DNA of 64,000 nt from Halomontanus rarus (GCF_017357405.1 NZ_CP071597.1:3596001-3660000); one strand, 5' to 3'; positions 8,808-18,122 are shown, counted from the first letter of the stretch. Program-made: numbers and translations. Notes: generated from the sequence alone by a model not told the origin.

Positions 8808-9545
8808 TCACGCCGTGTCGGGGTTCCGAGTACGTGCCAGACGGTAGGCCGGACCGACGAGTAAGAGTGCGCCAGCGAGCGTACAGCCGACCGCGAGCAG
8901 CCCGCCGAGTTCTCCGATCCCGTCGAGCGTCACGGTCGCAGCGGAGGCACCGACGACGACGGCCGCGACCGTCCACGGGAGTTCGCCGATCGCGGTCCCG
9001 ACTACCAGATGGCGAAGCCCGACGCCGCTGGCCGCCGCCGCACACGTCGCGATGTCAGACGGAATCGGTGCGAGTCTCGAGGCGGTTACGCCGCGGATCG
9101 GGCCGGCCGTCTCGTAGTAGCGAGTCACCGATCGACCGGTCCGCTCGAGTGCAGTACCGAGATCGAACGGGAGCGTCGACGTCACGTCCGAGTCGGTTCC
9201 GGTTTCGGTTCCGGTTTCGGTTTCGGCGGTGGTTGCGACCCAGCGAGCGACGAGGAAGACGGGGACGACGGTGACGACGACGCCAGTTAGCGCGATCGGA
9301 ACGCCGAGGGTGACGCCGTATCCGTAGCCGACGAGCAGCGCCAGCGGCGTCGTCGGCCACGCGAGCAACGGCCGGACGAGGTACAGTCCGCAGACGACGA
9401 GGCCGAACAGGAACGGATCGGACGCGAGCGACGCGAGGGACGCGAGCGTCGCCGTCGGCGAGACGAGGAGGCCAGCGGTGACGATCGAAACCGCGACGAC
9501 CGCGCCGAGGAGGGCACGCCGACGTCCGAACGCGGATGCAGGCAT
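8808..9545 (-). CDS. VTT/TVP38-TMEM64-type membrane protein
   Basis: 245 residues, about five to six hydrophobic helices. After an N-terminal helix (ALLGAVVAVSIVTAGLLVS) comes the VTT-like core: RPLLAWPTTPLALLVGYGYG, a hydrophobic helix, a Thr/Glu/Gly repeat linker (TETETGTETGTDSD), and TASRLAPIPSDIATCAAAASG. The last matches the conserved F/LxR..P.xP segment of DedA/VTT proteins. The family includes lipid scramblases and putative transporters; the substrate here is unknown. The Thr-Glu-Thr-Gly linker comes from a GC-rich tandem repeat near 9195-9225. Confidence 0.85.
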   Translation of the reverse strand: MPASAFGRRRALLGAVVAVSIVTAGLLVSPTATLASLASLASDPFLFGLVVCGLYLVRPLLAWPTTPLALLVGYGYGVTLGVPIALTGVVVTVVPVFLVARWVATTAETETGTETGTDSDVTSTLPFDLGTALERTGRSVTRYYETAGPIRGVTASRLAPIPSDIATCAAAASGVGLRHLVVGTAIGELPWTVAAVVVGASAATVTLDGIGELGGLLAVGCTLAGALLLVGPAYRLARTRNPDTA

Positions 9546-9642
9546 CGACTCGCGTTCTCACTCGAGCGTTGAAGGTTTTGTGCTCCCGACCGAACGCACA
9601 CAACGTTTATCGGCGTCGGCGGAACATCACCGGTCGAGAACG

Positions 9643-10029
9643 ATGGGGACCGACCACGACGATTGCACCACGATCGGCGACGACCGCGTCGAACTCGGGC
9701 TGGCGCTCCTCGAGCGACTGGAACACGAGTCGTTGACCTTGGCCGAGGCCGTCGACCGGATCGAGACGATCACGAGCGATCCGACGGTGACGCGGACGAT
9801 CCTCGACGAGGCAGAGTTGCGGGGAATCATCGACCGCGAGGACGGGATCATCCGGCCGAAGAGCCGCCAGTACGTTCGGTACGAGGAACAGGTAATCACG
9901 AAAGACGGCGACTTCACCTGTCGGCGCTGCGGTTCGAGTCTCTCGACGGGTCACTTTATCCGGCTCGAGGCGGGTGAACTCGGGCCGTTCGGTTCCTCGT
10001 GTATTCGAAAGGTGACGGGACGGGAGTAG
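9643..10029 (+). CDS. DUF5830-like small winged-helix/zinc protein
   Basis: 128 residues from ATG 9643. The N-terminal two-thirds is helical and looks like a compact winged helix (ELGLALLERLEHESLTLAEA, TRTILDEAELRGII). The C-terminal third has FTCRRCGSSLSTGHF and a lone Cys in GPFGSSCIRKVTGRE, a likely zinc site. This matches my memory of a haloarchaeal family annotated DUF5830; the number is from recall. Possible DNA- or RNA-binding role by inference. Transcribed divergently from the VTT gene. Confidence 0.8.
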   Translation: MGTDHDDCTTIGDDRVELGLALLERLEHESLTLAEAVDRIETITSDPTVTRTILDEAELRGIIDREDGIIRPKSRQYVRYEEQVITKDGDFTCRRCGSSLSTGHFIRLEAGELGPFGSSCIRKVTGRE

Positions 10030-10206
10030 TGGCCTCGTGTTCCGCGTCGGTTCGTCCCGACCTCACCGTCCGCAGTGGTCGGTGCGTTACGATACGTCAC
10101 TATCAGGGATGGGAACGGTAACGGGAACGGAATCGGGAGCGAAGATGGAGACGGATACAGGAACGGACGAAAAACCGCCGCCGAAACGACGTGAGGACGT
10201 GAGACG

Positions 10207-11451
10207 TTATCGACCCTGCCGAAGCTCTTCGATCAACTGCTCGATCGTCCGCTGTTGCCGTTCGAGGAGGTCGTTCTGTTCGGCGACGGTCGATTCGAGG
10301 TCCGCGAGACGGGCGAGGAGTTCGGGATCGGTATCCGGCGTCGCCGCCTGAAAGCCGCTTCCCTCGAAGCCGTCGTTGGCCGTGGGTGCGTCCGTCGTCG
10401 ATTCTGCATCCGATCGGGGCGTGTGCTCGGAGTTGCCGGTCGGTTTGGAACCGGATTCGGACTCCGGAACCGCCTCGACGGCAGCCGACCCCGATTGGCC
10501 GTTGGCGGCGGTCGCCGTTTCAGCGGATTCGTCTGCGGGTGCTCCGGTAGCGTTCTCGGATCGCGTTTCGGAAGTCGAAGTCGAAGTCGAACTCGAGAGA
10601 GATCCGTCAGTCGCCTCGGCCGTCGACTCGAGCGGGTCGGGCGTCCGTTCGTTCCCGGACGTCTCTGAGGCGGATTCGGGCTCGGAGTCGCGACGGCCGC
10701 GTTCGGTGTCCACCGATTCGCGGTCCTCCGGTTCCGGCGGGTTCGCGTCGAGGGGGTCGACGCCTTCTCCGAACGCGACGGCTGGATCGTCCCGCGAGTC
10801 GTCCTCCTCGTCGACGCCGACGGCGTCGTTGAGCGCCGCGAGCGAATCCACGTCGTGGTAGGCGAACAGCGCCCGTTTGAGTCGTTCGCTGACGTCGGTC
10901 GCCTCGTCGTTGGGAGCCTTGATCCGCTGTGGCCGGCCGTCGACCTCGATGACGATCTGGGTGGCGACGCTGCCGTCCTCGAACGAGAGGTTCGTAACGT
11001 CGTCGAAGTGGTACTGTTCGAAGTCGCCGTCCCAGACGGCCTCGCCGATGTGTTTGACGAGGCGGTCGCTCGTGACGATCAGCGTCAGTTCGCTGAACCG
11101 ATACGTCTGGGCGACCGTCTCGCCGGGGTCGGTGATTCCGTTCCCGTTGAGGATACCGGCCAGAACCGGATGGAGAACTGCTTCGGTCTTGCTCGACGGG
11201 ACCGTAAAGTCCCTGGTCCCGTCGAGGGCGTACTCGAGTGAAAAGCGGGTTTTTCGCCGACCTTCCGAGAGCGTGAGGCGATCCGCGTCGTGGGGGAATT
11301 CGTCGACCGATTCGTCGCTGAGGAGTCCGTCACCACGATAGACGATCGAGCTTCGTGGAGTGATGAAGAGTTCGTCTTCGCCCCCAAGAGAGACCCGCGC
11401 AGCAATCTCGTCGCCATCGAGTGTAGACTGTACGATACCGGGAACGCTCAT
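10207..11451 (-). CDS. DUF7115-like haloarchaeal protein with PH-like N-terminus and coiled-coil tail
   Basis: 414 residues from ATG 11451. Residues 1-230 form a beta-rich region of two similar halves (MSVPGIVQSTLDGDEI..., then TYRFSELTLIVTSDRLVKHI) resembling PH-like or short-chain domains that set membrane or protein contacts. About 150 acidic, Ser/Glu/Thr-rich, low-complexity residues follow. The protein ends in a short coiled coil (LADLESTVAEQNDLLERQQR). I recall such proteins as DUF7115; function unknown. A TATA-like TTTATCATATG (11473-11484 read on minus) lies about 25 bases before the start, suggesting a leaderless mRNA. Confidence 0.8.
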   Translation of the reverse strand: MSVPGIVQSTLDGDEIAARVSLGGEDELFITPRSSIVYRGDGLLSDESVDEFPHDADRLTLSEGRRKTRFSLEYALDGTRDFTVPSSKTEAVLHPVLAGILNGNGITDPGETVAQTYRFSELTLIVTSDRLVKHIGEAVWDGDFEQYHFDDVTNLSFEDGSVATQIVIEVDGRPQRIKAPNDEATDVSERLKRALFAYHDVDSLAALNDAVGVDEEDDSRDDPAVAFGEGVDPLDANPPEPEDRESVDTERGRRDSEPESASETSGNERTPDPLESTAEATDGSLSSSTSTSTSETRSENATGAPADESAETATAANGQSGSAAVEAVPESESGSKPTGNSEHTPRSDAESTTDAPTANDGFEGSGFQAATPDTDPELLARLADLESTVAEQNDLLERQQRTIEQLIEELRQGR

Positions 11452-11472
11452 GCACCGCCCTTCGTAATACCA

Positions 11473-11485
11473 TATGATAAATCCG
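11473..11485 (-). promoter_or_regulatory. TATA box for the minus-strand DUF7115-like gene
   Basis: Minus-strand TTTATCATATG lies 22-33 bases before the ATG at 11451. That is the distance expected when an archaeal TATA box drives a leaderless message. Confidence 0.5.
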
Positions 11486-11554
11486 TGGGTGTACAATACC
11501 ACGCCCACGGCGAATGAGAAGGTTAAAGAAAGGGACCGCACTACGAGAAACTGA

Positions 11555-11708
11555 GCCCGGGTGGCTTAGCTGGACATAGCGCCGCACTCATAGGGTTCAG
11601 AGATTCGGTGCGGTTTCGCCTTTGGAAGCCTCCGTGTCCCTCGAGGACTCTGCCGAGCCTCGGACCTGGGACATGCGGAGATCGAGGGTTCGGAGCCCTC
11701 CCCGGGCA
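11555..11708 (+). tRNA. tRNA-Met(CAT), elongator, with an 80-base intron
   Basis: The acceptor arm GCCCGGG (11555-11561) pairs fully with CCCGGGC (11701-11707), and A at 11708 is the discriminator base. The D arm GGCTTAGCTGGACATAGC and T arm GAGGG-TTCGGAG-CCCTC are visible. Anticodon CAT is 11589-11591, within stem CCGCA/TGCGG. The intron spans 11593-11672, after position 37, the classic place for archaeal bulge-helix-bulge introns and well known for haloarchaeal tRNA-Met. The mature tRNA is about 74 bases, with no encoded CCA. A TATA-like GGTTAAAG at 11521-11528 precedes it. RtcB, archease and TmcA, which act on such a tRNA, are encoded elsewhere in this window. Confidence 0.95.
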
Positions 11709-12018
11709 CTTTTCGACACCTCTCCTGTGGAAGACTCACGAGTATCCCGCTCGGTTGCCTCGAACCGGTGACCGATCGTGTAATTCTCGCTCTCAGTCGT
11801 GACCACAGACTCGAGTGCCGAACGCGATCGGTACGAGTCGTTCCTCTGGCCATATATATGAATCGCGCGTACGTGGGAACCTCCGGTAAAGCCATCATAG
11901 CGTCGTCGACTGTTCTGTGAACCGCGAACAACGTAATATCTGTCGACCCCCATCACGTCACCCGATTCACCTGCGGAAGACTTAAATAGTTTCAGTGCTT
12001 ACTTTGGGTTAGTTGAAC
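11709..12018. other. 310-base gene-free region between tRNA-Met and the DUF7127-cdc48 pair
   Basis: A short T-run (ACTTTT, 11708-11713) directly after the tRNA may end its transcript. A CATATATATG near 11850 is TATA-like on both strands but faces no gene. CTTAAATA (11981-11988), about 30 bases before the ATG at 12019, is the probable promoter of the next operon. Confidence 0.5.
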
Positions 12019-12273
12019 ATGAATATCGAGCACCTTGCCCACGATGATGGGCAGATGGTACGACAGTACGAGTACGACGACGAGTCGATGCTGGCCGTCG
12101 ACTTCGGTCCGCAGGACGCGGATGCGTCCGTCGACGTCGTCGACGGCACGGTCATCGTCATCACGGGGGACGAACAACAGGAATTCGAGCTCCCGGAACA
12201 CGCGGGGAGTGCGCAAGCGTTAATGAAAAACGGCGTGCTCACTATCGAACTGAAAGAGGAGGACACGCTATGA
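12019..12273 (+). CDS. DUF7127-like small protein paired with Cdc48
   Basis: 84 residues, starting [19 protein letters not shown] at ATG 12019. A TTG at 12013 in frame is less likely, since a TATA box at 11981-11988 fits the ATG. The sequence is mostly beta-strand ([52 protein letters not shown]) and looks like a small HSP20/alpha-crystallin-like sandwich. I recall the family as DUF7127. Its TGA overlaps the cdc48 ATG by four bases, suggesting coupled translation and perhaps a co-chaperone or adaptor role. That role is inference. Confidence 0.85.
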   Translation: MNIEHLAHDDGQMVRQYEYDDESMLAVDFGPQDADASVDVVDGTVIVITGDEQQEFELPEHAGSAQALMKNGVLTIELKEEDTL

Positions 12274-14525
12274 AACTCACCGTCAAACCCTTAAAACAGA
12301 AGGACGCGGGCCGCGGACTGGCAGCGATCGACCGCGCGTCGATGCGCGAACTCGACCTCGAGAACGGGGATTACATCCTCATCGACGGTAACGGTGAGGA
12401 ACAGGCCGTCGCCCGGGTTTGGCCGGGCTACCCCGAGGACGAGGGTCGAAACGTCATCCGGATCGACGGGCGGCTCCGACAGGAGGCCAACGTCGGGATC
12501 GACGACCGCGTCACCGTCGACGCGGCGGACGTCAACCCAGCGACGTCGGTCACCGTGGCGCTCCCGCAGAACCTCCGGATTCGCGGCGATATCGGTCCGC
12601 TCGTCCGCGACAAGCTGAGCGGTCAGGCCGTCACCGAAGGGCAGACGGTACCGTTCTCGCTGTCGTTCGGCCCGATGGCCAGCTCCGGTCAATCGGTGCC
12701 GCTGAAGATCGCTGACACCGCACCCTCGGGCACGGTGGTCATCACCGATTCGACGAGTATCCAGATCTCGGAGACGCCCGCCGAGCAGATCAGCTCCAGC
12801 GGGACCTCCGCCGAGGGCGTCCCGAACGTCGCCTACGAGGACATCGGCGGCCTCGACAACGAACTCGACCAGGTTCGCGAGATGATCGAGTTGCCGATGC
12901 GCCACCCCGAGCTGTTCCAGCAACTCGGCATCGAGCCGCCGAAGGGCGTCTTGCTCCACGGGCCGCCGGGCACCGGGAAGACGCTGATGGCGAAAGCCGT
13001 CGCCAACGAAATCGACGCCCACTTCGAGACCATCTCCGGACCGGAGATCATGTCGAAGTACTATGGCGAGAGCGAAGAGCAACTCCGCGAGGTCTTCGAA
13101 GAGGCCGAGGAGAACGCTCCAGCGATCGTCTTCATCGACGAACTCGACTCCATCGCCGCAAAGCGTGAGGAGGCCGGTGGGGACGTCGAACGCCGCGTCG
13201 TCGCCCAGCTGCTCAGCCTGATGGACGGCCTCGAGGAGCGTGGCCGCGTGACGGTCATCGCAGCGACCAACCGGGTCGACGCGATCGACCCCGCACTCCG
13301 CCGCGGCGGTCGCTTCGACCGCGAGATCGAGATCGGCGTCCCGGACAAGGACGGCCGCAAGGAGATCCTGCAGGTCCACACCCGCGGGATGCCCCTCTCC
13401 GACAGCGTCGACCTCGACCAGTACGCCGAGAACACCCACGGCTTCGTGGGGGCCGACCTCGAGAGCCTCGCCAGAGAGGCCGCGATGAACGCCCTGCGTC
13501 GGATCCGTCCGGAACTCGACCTGGAGTCCGACGAGATCGACGCGGACGTCCTCGAGACCTTACGCGTCACGGAACGGGACTTCAAGGAGTCGCTCAAGGG
13601 AATCCAACCCTCTGCGCTCCGCGAGGTCTTCGTCGAGGTTCCCGACGTCACCTGGGAGGACGTCGGCGGACTCAGCGACACCAAAGAGCGTCTCCGCGAG
13701 ACGATCCAGTGGCCGCTGGACTACCCCGAGGTCTTCGAGGCGATGGACATGCAGGCCGCGAAGGGCGTCATGATGTTCGGACCCCCGGGCACCGGGAAGA
13801 CCCTGCTCGCCAAAGCGGTGGCGAACGAGGCCCAGTCGAACTTCATCTCGATCAAGGGGCCCGAGCTCCTGAACAAGTTCGTCGGCGAGTCCGAGAAGGG
13901 CGTCCGCGAGGTCTTCGAGAAGGCGCGGTCGAACGCGCCGACCGTGATCTTCTTCGACGAGATCGACTCGATCGCGACCGAACGCGGTCAGCGTACCGGC
14001 GACTCCGGCGTCGGCGAACGCGTGGTCAGCCAGCTGCTGACCGAACTCGACGGCCTCGAGGAACTCGAGGACGTCGTCGTGATCGCCACGACGAACCGGC
14101 CGGACCTGATCGATCCGGCGCTGTTGCGCCCCGGCCGCCTCGATCGGCACGTCCACGTTCCAGTCCCCGAAGAGGAGGGGCGGAAGAAGATCTTCGAGGT
14201 CCACACCCGCGACAAACCGCTGGCCGACGCAGTCGACCTCGAGTGGCTCGCCGCCGAAACGGAGGGCTACGTCGGTGCGGACATCGAAGCGGTCTGCCGC
14301 GAGGCGTCGATGGCCGCGACCCGGGAGTTCATCCAGACGGTCGACCCCGAGGACATGACCGACACGGTCGGCAACGTTCGCATCAGCCGCGAGCACTTCG
14401 AGCACGCGCTCGGCGAAGTCAAGCCGAGCGTGACCCCCGAGACCCGGGAACGTTACGAGGAGATCGAAGAGAACTTCCAGAAGGCCGAACCCGAGGAGAA
14501 GGAAGTCGGACGGACGTTCCAATAG
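12270..14525 (+). CDS. cdc48: CDC48/p97 family AAA+ ATPase
   Basis: 751 residues with the standard layout. An N-terminal double-psi barrel and 4-residue-turn region (1-190) comes first. The D1 AAA domain has Walker A GPPGTGKT near residue 230 and Walker [12 protein letters not shown]. The D2 AAA domain has Walker A near 507, Walker [12 protein letters not shown] and the arginine-finger region PGRLDRH. In D1 the equivalent reads RRGGRFDRE. The hexamer uses ATP to unfold proteins, feeding the archaeal proteasome and remodelling complexes. It is translationally coupled to the preceding small DUF7127-like gene. Many haloarchaea carry several Cdc48 paralogues; which this is cannot be told here. 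Confidence 0.96.
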   Translation: MKLTVKPLKQKDAGRGLAAIDRASMRELDLENGDYILIDGNGEEQAVARVWPGYPEDEGRNVIRIDGRLRQEANVGIDDRVTVDAADVNPATSVTVALPQNLRIRGDIGPLVRDKLSGQAVTEGQTVPFSLSFGPMASSGQSVPLKIADTAPSGTVVITDSTSIQISETPAEQISSSGTSAEGVPNVAYEDIGGLDNELDQVREMIELPMRHPELFQQLGIEPPKGVLLHGPPGTGKTLMAKAVANEIDAHFETISGPEIMSKYYGESEEQLREVFEEAEENAPAIVFIDELDSIAAKREEAGGDVERRVVAQLLSLMDGLEERGRVTVIAATNRVDAIDPALRRGGRFDREIEIGVPDKDGRKEILQVHTRGMPLSDSVDLDQYAENTHGFVGADLESLAREAAMNALRRIRPELDLESDEIDADVLETLRVTERDFKESLKGIQPSALREVFVEVPDVTWEDVGGLSDTKERLRETIQWPLDYPEVFEAMDMQAAKGVMMFGPPGTGKTLLAKAVANEAQSNFISIKGPELLNKFVGESEKGVREVFEKARSNAPTVIFFDEIDSIATERGQRTGDSGVGERVVSQLLTELDGLEELEDVVVIATTNRPDLIDPALLRPGRLDRHVHVPVPEEEGRKKIFEVHTRDKPLADAVDLEWLAAETEGYVGADIEAVCREASMAATREFIQTVDPEDMTDTVGNVRISREHFEHALGEVKPSVTPETRERYEEIEENFQKAEPEEKEVGRTFQ

Positions 14526-14723
14526 CTCGGTCCCTTCCCGAACCGTCCCCTCTGGTGGGACGACCGTCGCTACAGACACCCATTTTTGCGAGTCGACGTT
14601 CGTGTTCGTGAGATCACTCGAGCGATGGCTCGCTGCAGTGGAGACGTGACTCACCCGTACGACTGAGGAGAACCGTCCGCGGGAGTCTCGTTTCAGCGTC
14701 TAGGATCAGTGCTGACTGGGTGT

Positions 14724-15191
14724 CTACGCCGTTGCGTCCTGCAGATCCGCCAGAATCTCTTCTGCGTGACCCTCGGGTGAGACGCCCTCGTAGACCGCTT
14801 CGATCCGGCCGTCGGGTCCCACGACGTACGTGTTGCGGAAGACGCCGTCGAAAGTGTTGCCGAACATCTGTTTTTCGCCGTAGGACTCGTACAGCGTCGC
14901 CACCTCGCCGGCCTCGTCCGAGAGCAGGTCGAAGGGCAGCTCATATTCCTCGGCGAACGCCGCGAGGTCGTCGACGGGGTCGTCGCTGATCCCGAGGATT
15001 GCGACGTCTCGCTCTTCGAACGTCGGGTTCTCGTCGCGGAACTCGCAGGCCTCGGTCGTACAGCCCTCGGTGTTCGCGCGGGGGTAGAAGTAGACCACGA
15101 CCCGCCGGCCCTCGAAATCGGAGCGACGGACGATGTCGCCGTCCTGATTCGGCAGTTCGAACTCCGGTGCATCGTCTCCTACGTCGAGCAT
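14724..15191 (-). CDS. bcp: thiol peroxidase, Bcp/PrxQ-type peroxiredoxin
   Basis: 155 residues. Peroxidatic Cys lies in YFYPRANTEGCTTEACEF, with the resolving Cys five residues later, the PrxQ/Bcp pattern. It also shows VGDDAPEFELPNQDG at the N-terminus and RNTYVVGPDGRIEAVY near the end. It reduces hydrogen peroxide and alkyl peroxides with thioredoxin-like donors in the cytoplasm. It stands alone between cdc48 (converging) and the GINS gene on the same strand, about 110 bases apart. Confidence 0.95.
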   Translation of the reverse strand: MLDVGDDAPEFELPNQDGDIVRRSDFEGRRVVVYFYPRANTEGCTTEACEFRDENPTFEERDVAILGISDDPVDDLAAFAEEYELPFDLLSDEAGEVATLYESYGEKQMFGNTFDGVFRNTYVVGPDGRIEAVYEGVSPEGHAEEILADLQDATA

Positions 15192-15302
15192 AGCCGTCAG
15201 TTCGACCGGCCGAAGGTAGGCTTTGCGGTTGCGTGTGGCGGCCTCGAGTCGGGTGTGAGAGCAGCGAACGAGCGAAATGCGGGCGGCGAGAAGAGACGCG
15301 GG

Positions 15303-16319
15303 TTACTCGAGCGATTCGGCGGCGTCGCGTTCGACCAGCGGCGTCGCGTTCTGCTCGGGCAGGGTCACGACGTCGTCGCTCGAGAGCGTGTATTCGCGGT
15401 CGTCGACGCCGAGGATCGAACCGACGTCGCGAGTAATACGGACGGTGACGCGGTCGACGTTTCGGTCGGTCTCCGCGTTCGTGTCCGCGTCCGAGTCAGC
15501 GTCCGAATTCGGATCCGCGTCCGCGTCCGTGTCTGTGTCTGTACCGGTGTCAGTGTCCACGGCGTGTTCTGCGCTCGAGTTCGAACCAGAATCTGAGTCG
15601 GCCGCCGACTGAACGCCGGTCGTGTCGGACGCGTTCGTCTTCGAGGACGGCACGTCCCCACCCATGACGTCCGCTGCACTGACGCCGCTGTCGGTAGCGT
15701 CGTCGTCCTCTCGAGCCGGCGGCTCCGGGTCCGCCCTGCCCACGTCCGACTCGCCCGGCGGCGCTTGCGGTGGTGTGGGAGGGGTATCAGTATCAGTATC
15801 AGTATCAGTATTAGAGTCCGCTTCGGACGGCGCACCCTCTGGCACAGCAGTTCGACCGGCGCTCGAGTCGGGGGACGTATCCGTGTTCGATGTCGTCTCC
15901 GACTCTGACTCCGTTTCGGAACCCGAACTCGCCGACCCCTCGAGCACGTCGAGGACGCGACCCTTGTTCGACTCGATGCGCGAGATGAGGTCCTCGAAGA
16001 GGTCCTGTTCTTCGGCGGTGAGCCCCTCGTCGTTGGCTGGCATCCCCGCCGCGGCGAGACTCGCCTGCTTGACGAGTTTGCCCATTCGGCGCTCGTAGAT
16101 GGCTTCGACGACGTCCTTGGCGGTCTCGATCTCGTCGGTGAGTCGACCGACCTCGGGCGATGAGAAGGGATCGTCGGCCGCCTCGGCGACGCGTTCGCGT
16201 TCTTCTTTGAGTTCGGAGATGTAGTCGGCGACTTCCTGGTAGAACGACGGGCGCAGGTGCTGGAGGCTGTCCTTCTGGCGCTCCTTGCTCTGGACCGTGC
16301 GCAACTCGTCGAGATTCAT
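15303..16319 (-). CDS. DNA replication complex GINS subunit (Gins51/Gins15 type) with long acidic linker
   Basis: 338 residues. Residues 1-115 form the helical A domain (MNLDELRTVQSKERQKDSLQ, FYQEVADYISELKEER, RRMGKLVKQASLAA). Residues 290-338 form the small beta B domain (VTVRITRDVGSILGVDDREY, VVTLPEQNATPLV). Between them lies a roughly 160-residue Asp/Ser/Thr/Glu linker with simple repeats, longer than usual. GINS joins MCM helicase and Cdc45/RecJ-like protein at replication forks. It lies downstream of priS on the same strand, a common pairing in haloarchaea. Confidence 0.9.
   Translation of the reverse strand: MNLDELRTVQSKERQKDSLQHLRPSFYQEVADYISELKEERERVAEAADDPFSSPEVGRLTDEIETAKDVVEAIYERRMGKLVKQASLAAAGMPANDEGLTAEEQDLFEDLISRIESNKGRVLDVLEGSASSGSETESESETTSNTDTSPDSSAGRTAVPEGAPSEADSNTDTDTDTDTPPTPPQAPPGESDVGRADPEPPAREDDDATDSGVSAADVMGGDVPSSKTNASDTTGVQSAADSDSGSNSSAEHAVDTDTGTDTDTDADADPNSDADSDADTNAETDRNVDRVTVRITRDVGSILGVDDREYTLSSDDVVTLPEQNATPLVERDAAESLE
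15785..15808. repeat. four tandem TATCAG units inside the GINS linker
   Basis: Four exact 6-base copies (15785-15808), read on the minus strand, encode alternating Asp-Thr residues of the GINS linker. The unit length preserves frame, so copy-number change would alter linker length without breaking the protein. Confidence 0.7.
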
Positions 16320-16611
16320 TGTGGTCGTCTATGTCCTCGTTCTCGGTATCGTCGACTTCGCCCGCGGCGTCTGCGGTTCGAATCCCCGCCCCCGCGTTCG
16401 CGTTCGCGTTCGCGTTCTCAGTGACCGTGTCTCCAATGCACTCCCGCGGTCGTAGTCGCGGTCGCGATCACCGCGCGTTCCCGACCCGGGAAACTCCTGA
16501 TCTGTCTGAACAGTACCCGGGATTGTAAAGATATCGTCGTCGGTTCGACGGGACCCGCTTTTCGAGTCGGGCCGCCTTACACCCGGTTCCACCGTCTCGA
16601 GCGCCGTCGCC

Positions 16612-17787
16612 TCACTCTTTCTCTTTTTCCGCACGGCCGCGTGCCATGAGAAACATCGCGACGTACTCCGGGAGCGTTTGCGCTCCCTCAGAGATCGTGA
16701 TCGGCTCGCCGCCGAGTTCTAGTTCGCCGCCGCGGTCGACGTCGACGGTGATCTCGTGGCCGACGAACGTTTCGGGGACGGCGTCGACCATCGGATCGAA
16801 GTCGGCGAGGTCGTCGCGGTCGATCCGGCGGACGGCGAGCGCGCTCCCGCCGTGGAGGCTCCCCGGCAGCCGGATGAGGCGGTTGGTGTCGGTGGTCACC
16901 GGCTCGTCGATCGGCGCGTTGTCGCGTTCGACGGCGGTGTCGGCGAACCGCTCGGCCAGTTGTGAGATCGCGGTGTGGACCGTCACGTTCCCCGATTCGA
17001 TCCCTTCACGATTGTTTCGTGCGGCGTTGAGCGTCGCCGTCGCCTTGCCCTCGCCGATGCCGTCGAACTCCTGCAGCCGGGCGAGAGCGTCTTCCTCGTC
17101 CATCTCGAGCAATTCGTCGACGAACGCCATGAAGTAGCGGTGGGTTCGTCGGCCCCAGCCGCCGTCGATTTTCAGCGTTCGCCGTTCGGTCGGCGTCTTG
17201 CGGCCCAGCCCGCTGACGGTCTCGGTCTCGATCAGCTCGTCGTACTCGAGGCCGATCCCGCGAACGTAGTCGACGATCTCCCGTCGATGCTCCCGATCCA
17301 GGTGGCGAACGCCGTCGTCGCGGACGTGGACGTGGTACCCCCGCCCGCCCGAGAAGACGATTTCGAGGTCCTCGAAGGCGAAGTCGTCCTCGAGAAAGTC
17401 GAGGAGCCGACCGAGAGCGTCCTTGCACTTCGCGAGCATCTCTGCGTAGCTGTCCTCGCCGAGCGTAACGCTCGGCAGGTGGTCGGCGTCGAGGTCGAAG
17501 ACCAGGTCCGACGAGCGCCACTCCTTCTCGCCCATCGAACTCGCGCCGGGGTCGGTGTATCGACCCGCCGAGAAGTAGACGTGCTGGGGGCGCTTTCGCT
17601 CGAGGAAGTCCTCGAGCGCGCCGAGCTCGAGGAGCGATCGGTGTCGAACCATCGTCGTGCCGGGGCCCTCGGTCCACGGGATGTAGCCCCACTCTCGTTC
17701 GTTCGCTGCGGGTGGCGGGGTGATCGTCGTGCGACGGTAGTAGTCGCGGAATCGGCCGCGCAGATAGGCCCTCGTTCGCTCCTCCAT
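16612..17787 (-). CDS. priS: DNA primase small (catalytic) subunit
   Basis: 391 residues. The archaeo-eukaryotic primase core shows HVYFSAGRYTDP, SSDLVFDLDADHLP (the two catalytic Asp in DLDAD), FSGGRGYHVHVRD (nucleotide-binding SGxGxHxH), and TDTNRLIRLPGSLHGGSAL with the third metal-binding/SLH element. It makes RNA/DNA primers with PriL at replication forks. The gene precedes the GINS gene with a 292-base gap that shows no gene, only short GTTCGC repeats (about 16397-16420). Start ATG 17787. Confidence 0.96.
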   Translation of the reverse strand: MEERTRAYLRGRFRDYYRRTTITPPPAANEREWGYIPWTEGPGTTMVRHRSLLELGALEDFLERKRPQHVYFSAGRYTDPGASSMGEKEWRSSDLVFDLDADHLPSVTLGEDSYAEMLAKCKDALGRLLDFLEDDFAFEDLEIVFSGGRGYHVHVRDDGVRHLDREHRREIVDYVRGIGLEYDELIETETVSGLGRKTPTERRTLKIDGGWGRRTHRYFMAFVDELLEMDEEDALARLQEFDGIGEGKATATLNAARNNREGIESGNVTVHTAISQLAERFADTAVERDNAPIDEPVTTDTNRLIRLPGSLHGGSALAVRRIDRDDLADFDPMVDAVPETFVGHEITVDVDRGGELELGGEPITISEGAQTLPEYVAMFLMARGRAEKEKE

Positions 17788-17834
17788 ACGGTCCGATTAC
17801 TCGTCGGGCGGTCGTTAAAACACTGCCGGGATGG

Positions 17835-18070
17835 GGGCGCGAGTGTCGCTCCGACGACCGCGGCGAGGACGGTGATCGCGCCGAGACCGACCGTACCGAG
17901 GCCCAGATGCGCGTCAGTCCAACCGTCCGGTCGGCGGATTCGACGGCCGATCACTGCGTCTTGCCCCCGACCGAGTCGAATCGCTCCTCGAGTCGCACGA
18001 GACGGTACGGAAACGCCGCGAACGGGATACCGACGACGAACGGGAAGACGCCGAGAAACGGGTCTACCGT
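17835..18070 (-). pseudogene. decayed gene for a small two-helix membrane protein
   Basis: Read on the minus strand from 18070, TVDPFLGVFPFVVGIPFAAF then PYRLVRLEERFDSVGGKTQ looks like the first helix and following amphipathic segment of a haloarchaeal membrane protein. A TGA at 17951-17953 interrupts it. Reading through gives SAVESADRTVGLTRI in the same frame. The sequence then continues only after a frame change as GLGTVGLGAITVLAAVVGATLAP (17903 to 17835), a second helix. No ATG/GTG/TTG lies in frame upstream. Lost start, premature stop and frameshift together indicate a fossil. I cannot exclude sequencing error for any single lesion. Confidence 0.6.
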
Positions 18071-18122
18071 ATCGACTGATAGTTCTCGTCTCGAGATGTG
18101 GGTTCGTTCGAAGTGTTCTGCG

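Noticed and set aside
12270..14525. Intein or truncation in Cdc48
   Set aside because: Both AAA domains and the N domain are complete at normal length.
16329..16634. 101-codon minus-strand frame between priS and the GINS gene
   Set aside because: Made largely of Arg-Thr repeats from GTTCGC simple sequence and overlaps the priS end; no coding features.
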